The notes under the pieces: generated by a model
Databases searched by the model: none
Told to the model about the DNA's origin: nothing
The model's input: the letters and a program-made list of their open reading frames with translations, nothing else
Made by a program: the position numbers and the translations under genes
Assembly: GCA_018813405.1 (NCBI GenBank)
Contig: JAHJBW010000182.1
Span: 1-15,053 of the forward strand
DNA: 15,053 bases
Reading direction: 5' to 3'
DNA from: Candidatus Margulisiibacteriota bacterium
GTDB lineage: Bacteria; Margulisbacteria; WOR-1; XYC2-FULL-46-14; JAHJBW01
Shown: positions 14,210-15,053 of the stretch, one piece after another
How positions within the stretch are numbered: the first letter of the stretch is position 1
How the letters are laid out: each line of letters starts with the position of its first letter

Positions 14210-15053
14210 GCACCTTTCGCACAGGGTGGGGTGGATTGCGTTCTTGCCGACAGTATTTTTCCACTGCCAGCAGCGTTCACATTTCTTCTCTGATGAATGG
14301 CTGACCTTGATGTTCTCTTTGCCCTTGCTTATCTTGATGTCAGAGACAATAAAGACCATGGCCAGCTCTTTTTCAATGGAGCATAAAGCCTCGAAGTCTT
14401 TATCATCCAGAACCAGACTTACCGAGGCTTCTGTGGAAGAAGCGATCTCCTTTTTGGAGCGGGCTTCTTCCAGTCGTTTGTAAACCCTTTCCCTTGCCGC
14501 AAATATCCGTTCCCACTTCTCTTCCAGGCCTTTGTCCGTCAGCCTGTTTTCGGGCAGGGGAAGCTCGGCGAGAAAGATGCTTTCGAGGGCAAGCTCCGGC
14601 ACGAACTTGAGAATACTTTCGCAGGTGAAGGAAAGAACGGGAGCGAGCAGTTTTATAAGGCTCAACAGGACCTCGTGCATTACGGTTTGCGCGGACCTTC
14701 TTGATGGCGCGTCTGGCCTGTCACAGTAAAGCCGGTCCTTTGACAGGTCCAGGAAGAAGGCGGACAGGTCGTTAACGCAAAATTCGAGCACCGAATGATA
14801 GACAACATGAAATTCAAATCCCTGATAGGCTGTGTCAACCTTTTCGATGAGCTTATGAAGCTTTAATAACGCCCACTTGTCTATCTCCAACAGTTGTTCG
14901 TACTCTACTTTATCTTTGCCATTGTCATAGTCATAAAGGTTGCTTATCAAAAAGCGGCAGGTGTTGCGTATCTTTAAATAGGCGTCCTGCACCTGCTTTA
15001 GTATCTTGTCGGAAGCGGCCATATCATTGCGAAAGTCGGTGGAAGCCACCCAC
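14189..15053 (-). CDS. ileS: Isoleucyl-tRNA synthetase, C-terminal part (runs off right edge)
   Basis: The last 288 residues of IleRS, which normally has about 930. The reading frame is open to the window edge; the first full codon is Trp of the conserved WVASTDFRND segment, so the catalytic domain and KMSKS loop lie outside. The anticodon-binding domain shows ILKQVQDAYLKIRNTCRFL and LSAFFLDLSKDRLYCD. The C-terminal zinc finger is KCERCWQW with a second CERC near the end (HPTLCERC), typical of bacterial IleRS with this domain. It is convergent with the response regulator gene and overlaps it by 21 bases. Confidence 0.97.
   Translation of the reverse strand, partial: WVASTDFRNDMAASDKILKQVQDAYLKIRNTCRFLISNLYDYDNGKDKVEYEQLLEIDKWALLKLHKLIEKVDTAYQGFEFHVVYHSVLEFCVNDLSAFFLDLSKDRLYCDRPDAPSRRSAQTVMHEVLLSLIKLLAPVLSFTCESILKFVPELALESIFLAELPLPENRLTDKGLEEKWERIFAARERVYKRLEEARSKKEIASSTEASVSLVLDDKDFEALCSIEKELAMVFIVSDIKISKGKENIKVSHSSEKKCERCWQWKNTVGKNAIHPTLCERCSGVVAG

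Overview
The window looks like a chromosomal segment from an uncultivated, gene-dense bacterium with moderate GC. All proteins are bacterial in type (TopA, YgiQ, SixA, CarA, CarB, BioC, BioH, CheY-like, IleRS). Short GC-rich palindromes inside coding sequence, a half-length CarB and several apparently leaderless genes would suit a candidate phylum such as Omnitrophota or Margulisbacteria/WOR-1. That placement is inference only; nothing in the window fixes the taxonomy.

Layout. On the left, on the minus strand, are ygiQ (radical SAM) and then topA, which runs off the left edge. A 203-base divergent intergenic region with a large inverted repeat separates them from a plus-strand accessory block (3000-9018). 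That block holds a 1317-residue fusion of beta-propeller, DUF58/vWA-like and transglutaminase-like domains, a small YkgJ-type cysteine-cluster protein, a Ser/Thr protein kinase and an unrecognised 175-residue protein. Next come a minus-strand sixA phosphatase gene and, divergent from it, carA, a half-length carB, a BioH-like esterase gene and bioC, packed as one operon. A single-domain response regulator follows, converging on and overlapping the 3' end of ileS, which runs off the right edge.

How the genes relate. carA and the carB half encode glutaminase and first synthetase activities of carbamoyl-phosphate synthesis. The second CarB half is not in the window and must lie elsewhere if the enzyme works. 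bioH and bioC belong to the pimeloyl branch of biotin synthesis. The accessory block puts domains that usually occur in separate membrane-associated proteins (DUF58, transglutaminase-like) into one protein without an obvious signal or membrane segment, close to an orphan kinase. The kinase gene, the 175-residue gene and the propeller part of the fusion are visibly more AT-rich than the housekeeping genes.

Most notable observations: (i) the propeller-DUF58-transglutaminase fusion and its sharp GC step at about 4265; (ii) carB ending at the boundary between its two synthetase halves; (iii) in-frame palindromic insertions in ygiQ and topA; (iv) promoter -10 boxes 5-8 bases before the ATG of four genes, implying leaderless transcripts. 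There is no rRNA, tRNA, CRISPR array or transposase gene that I can see. No gene-free stretch exceeds 300 bases.
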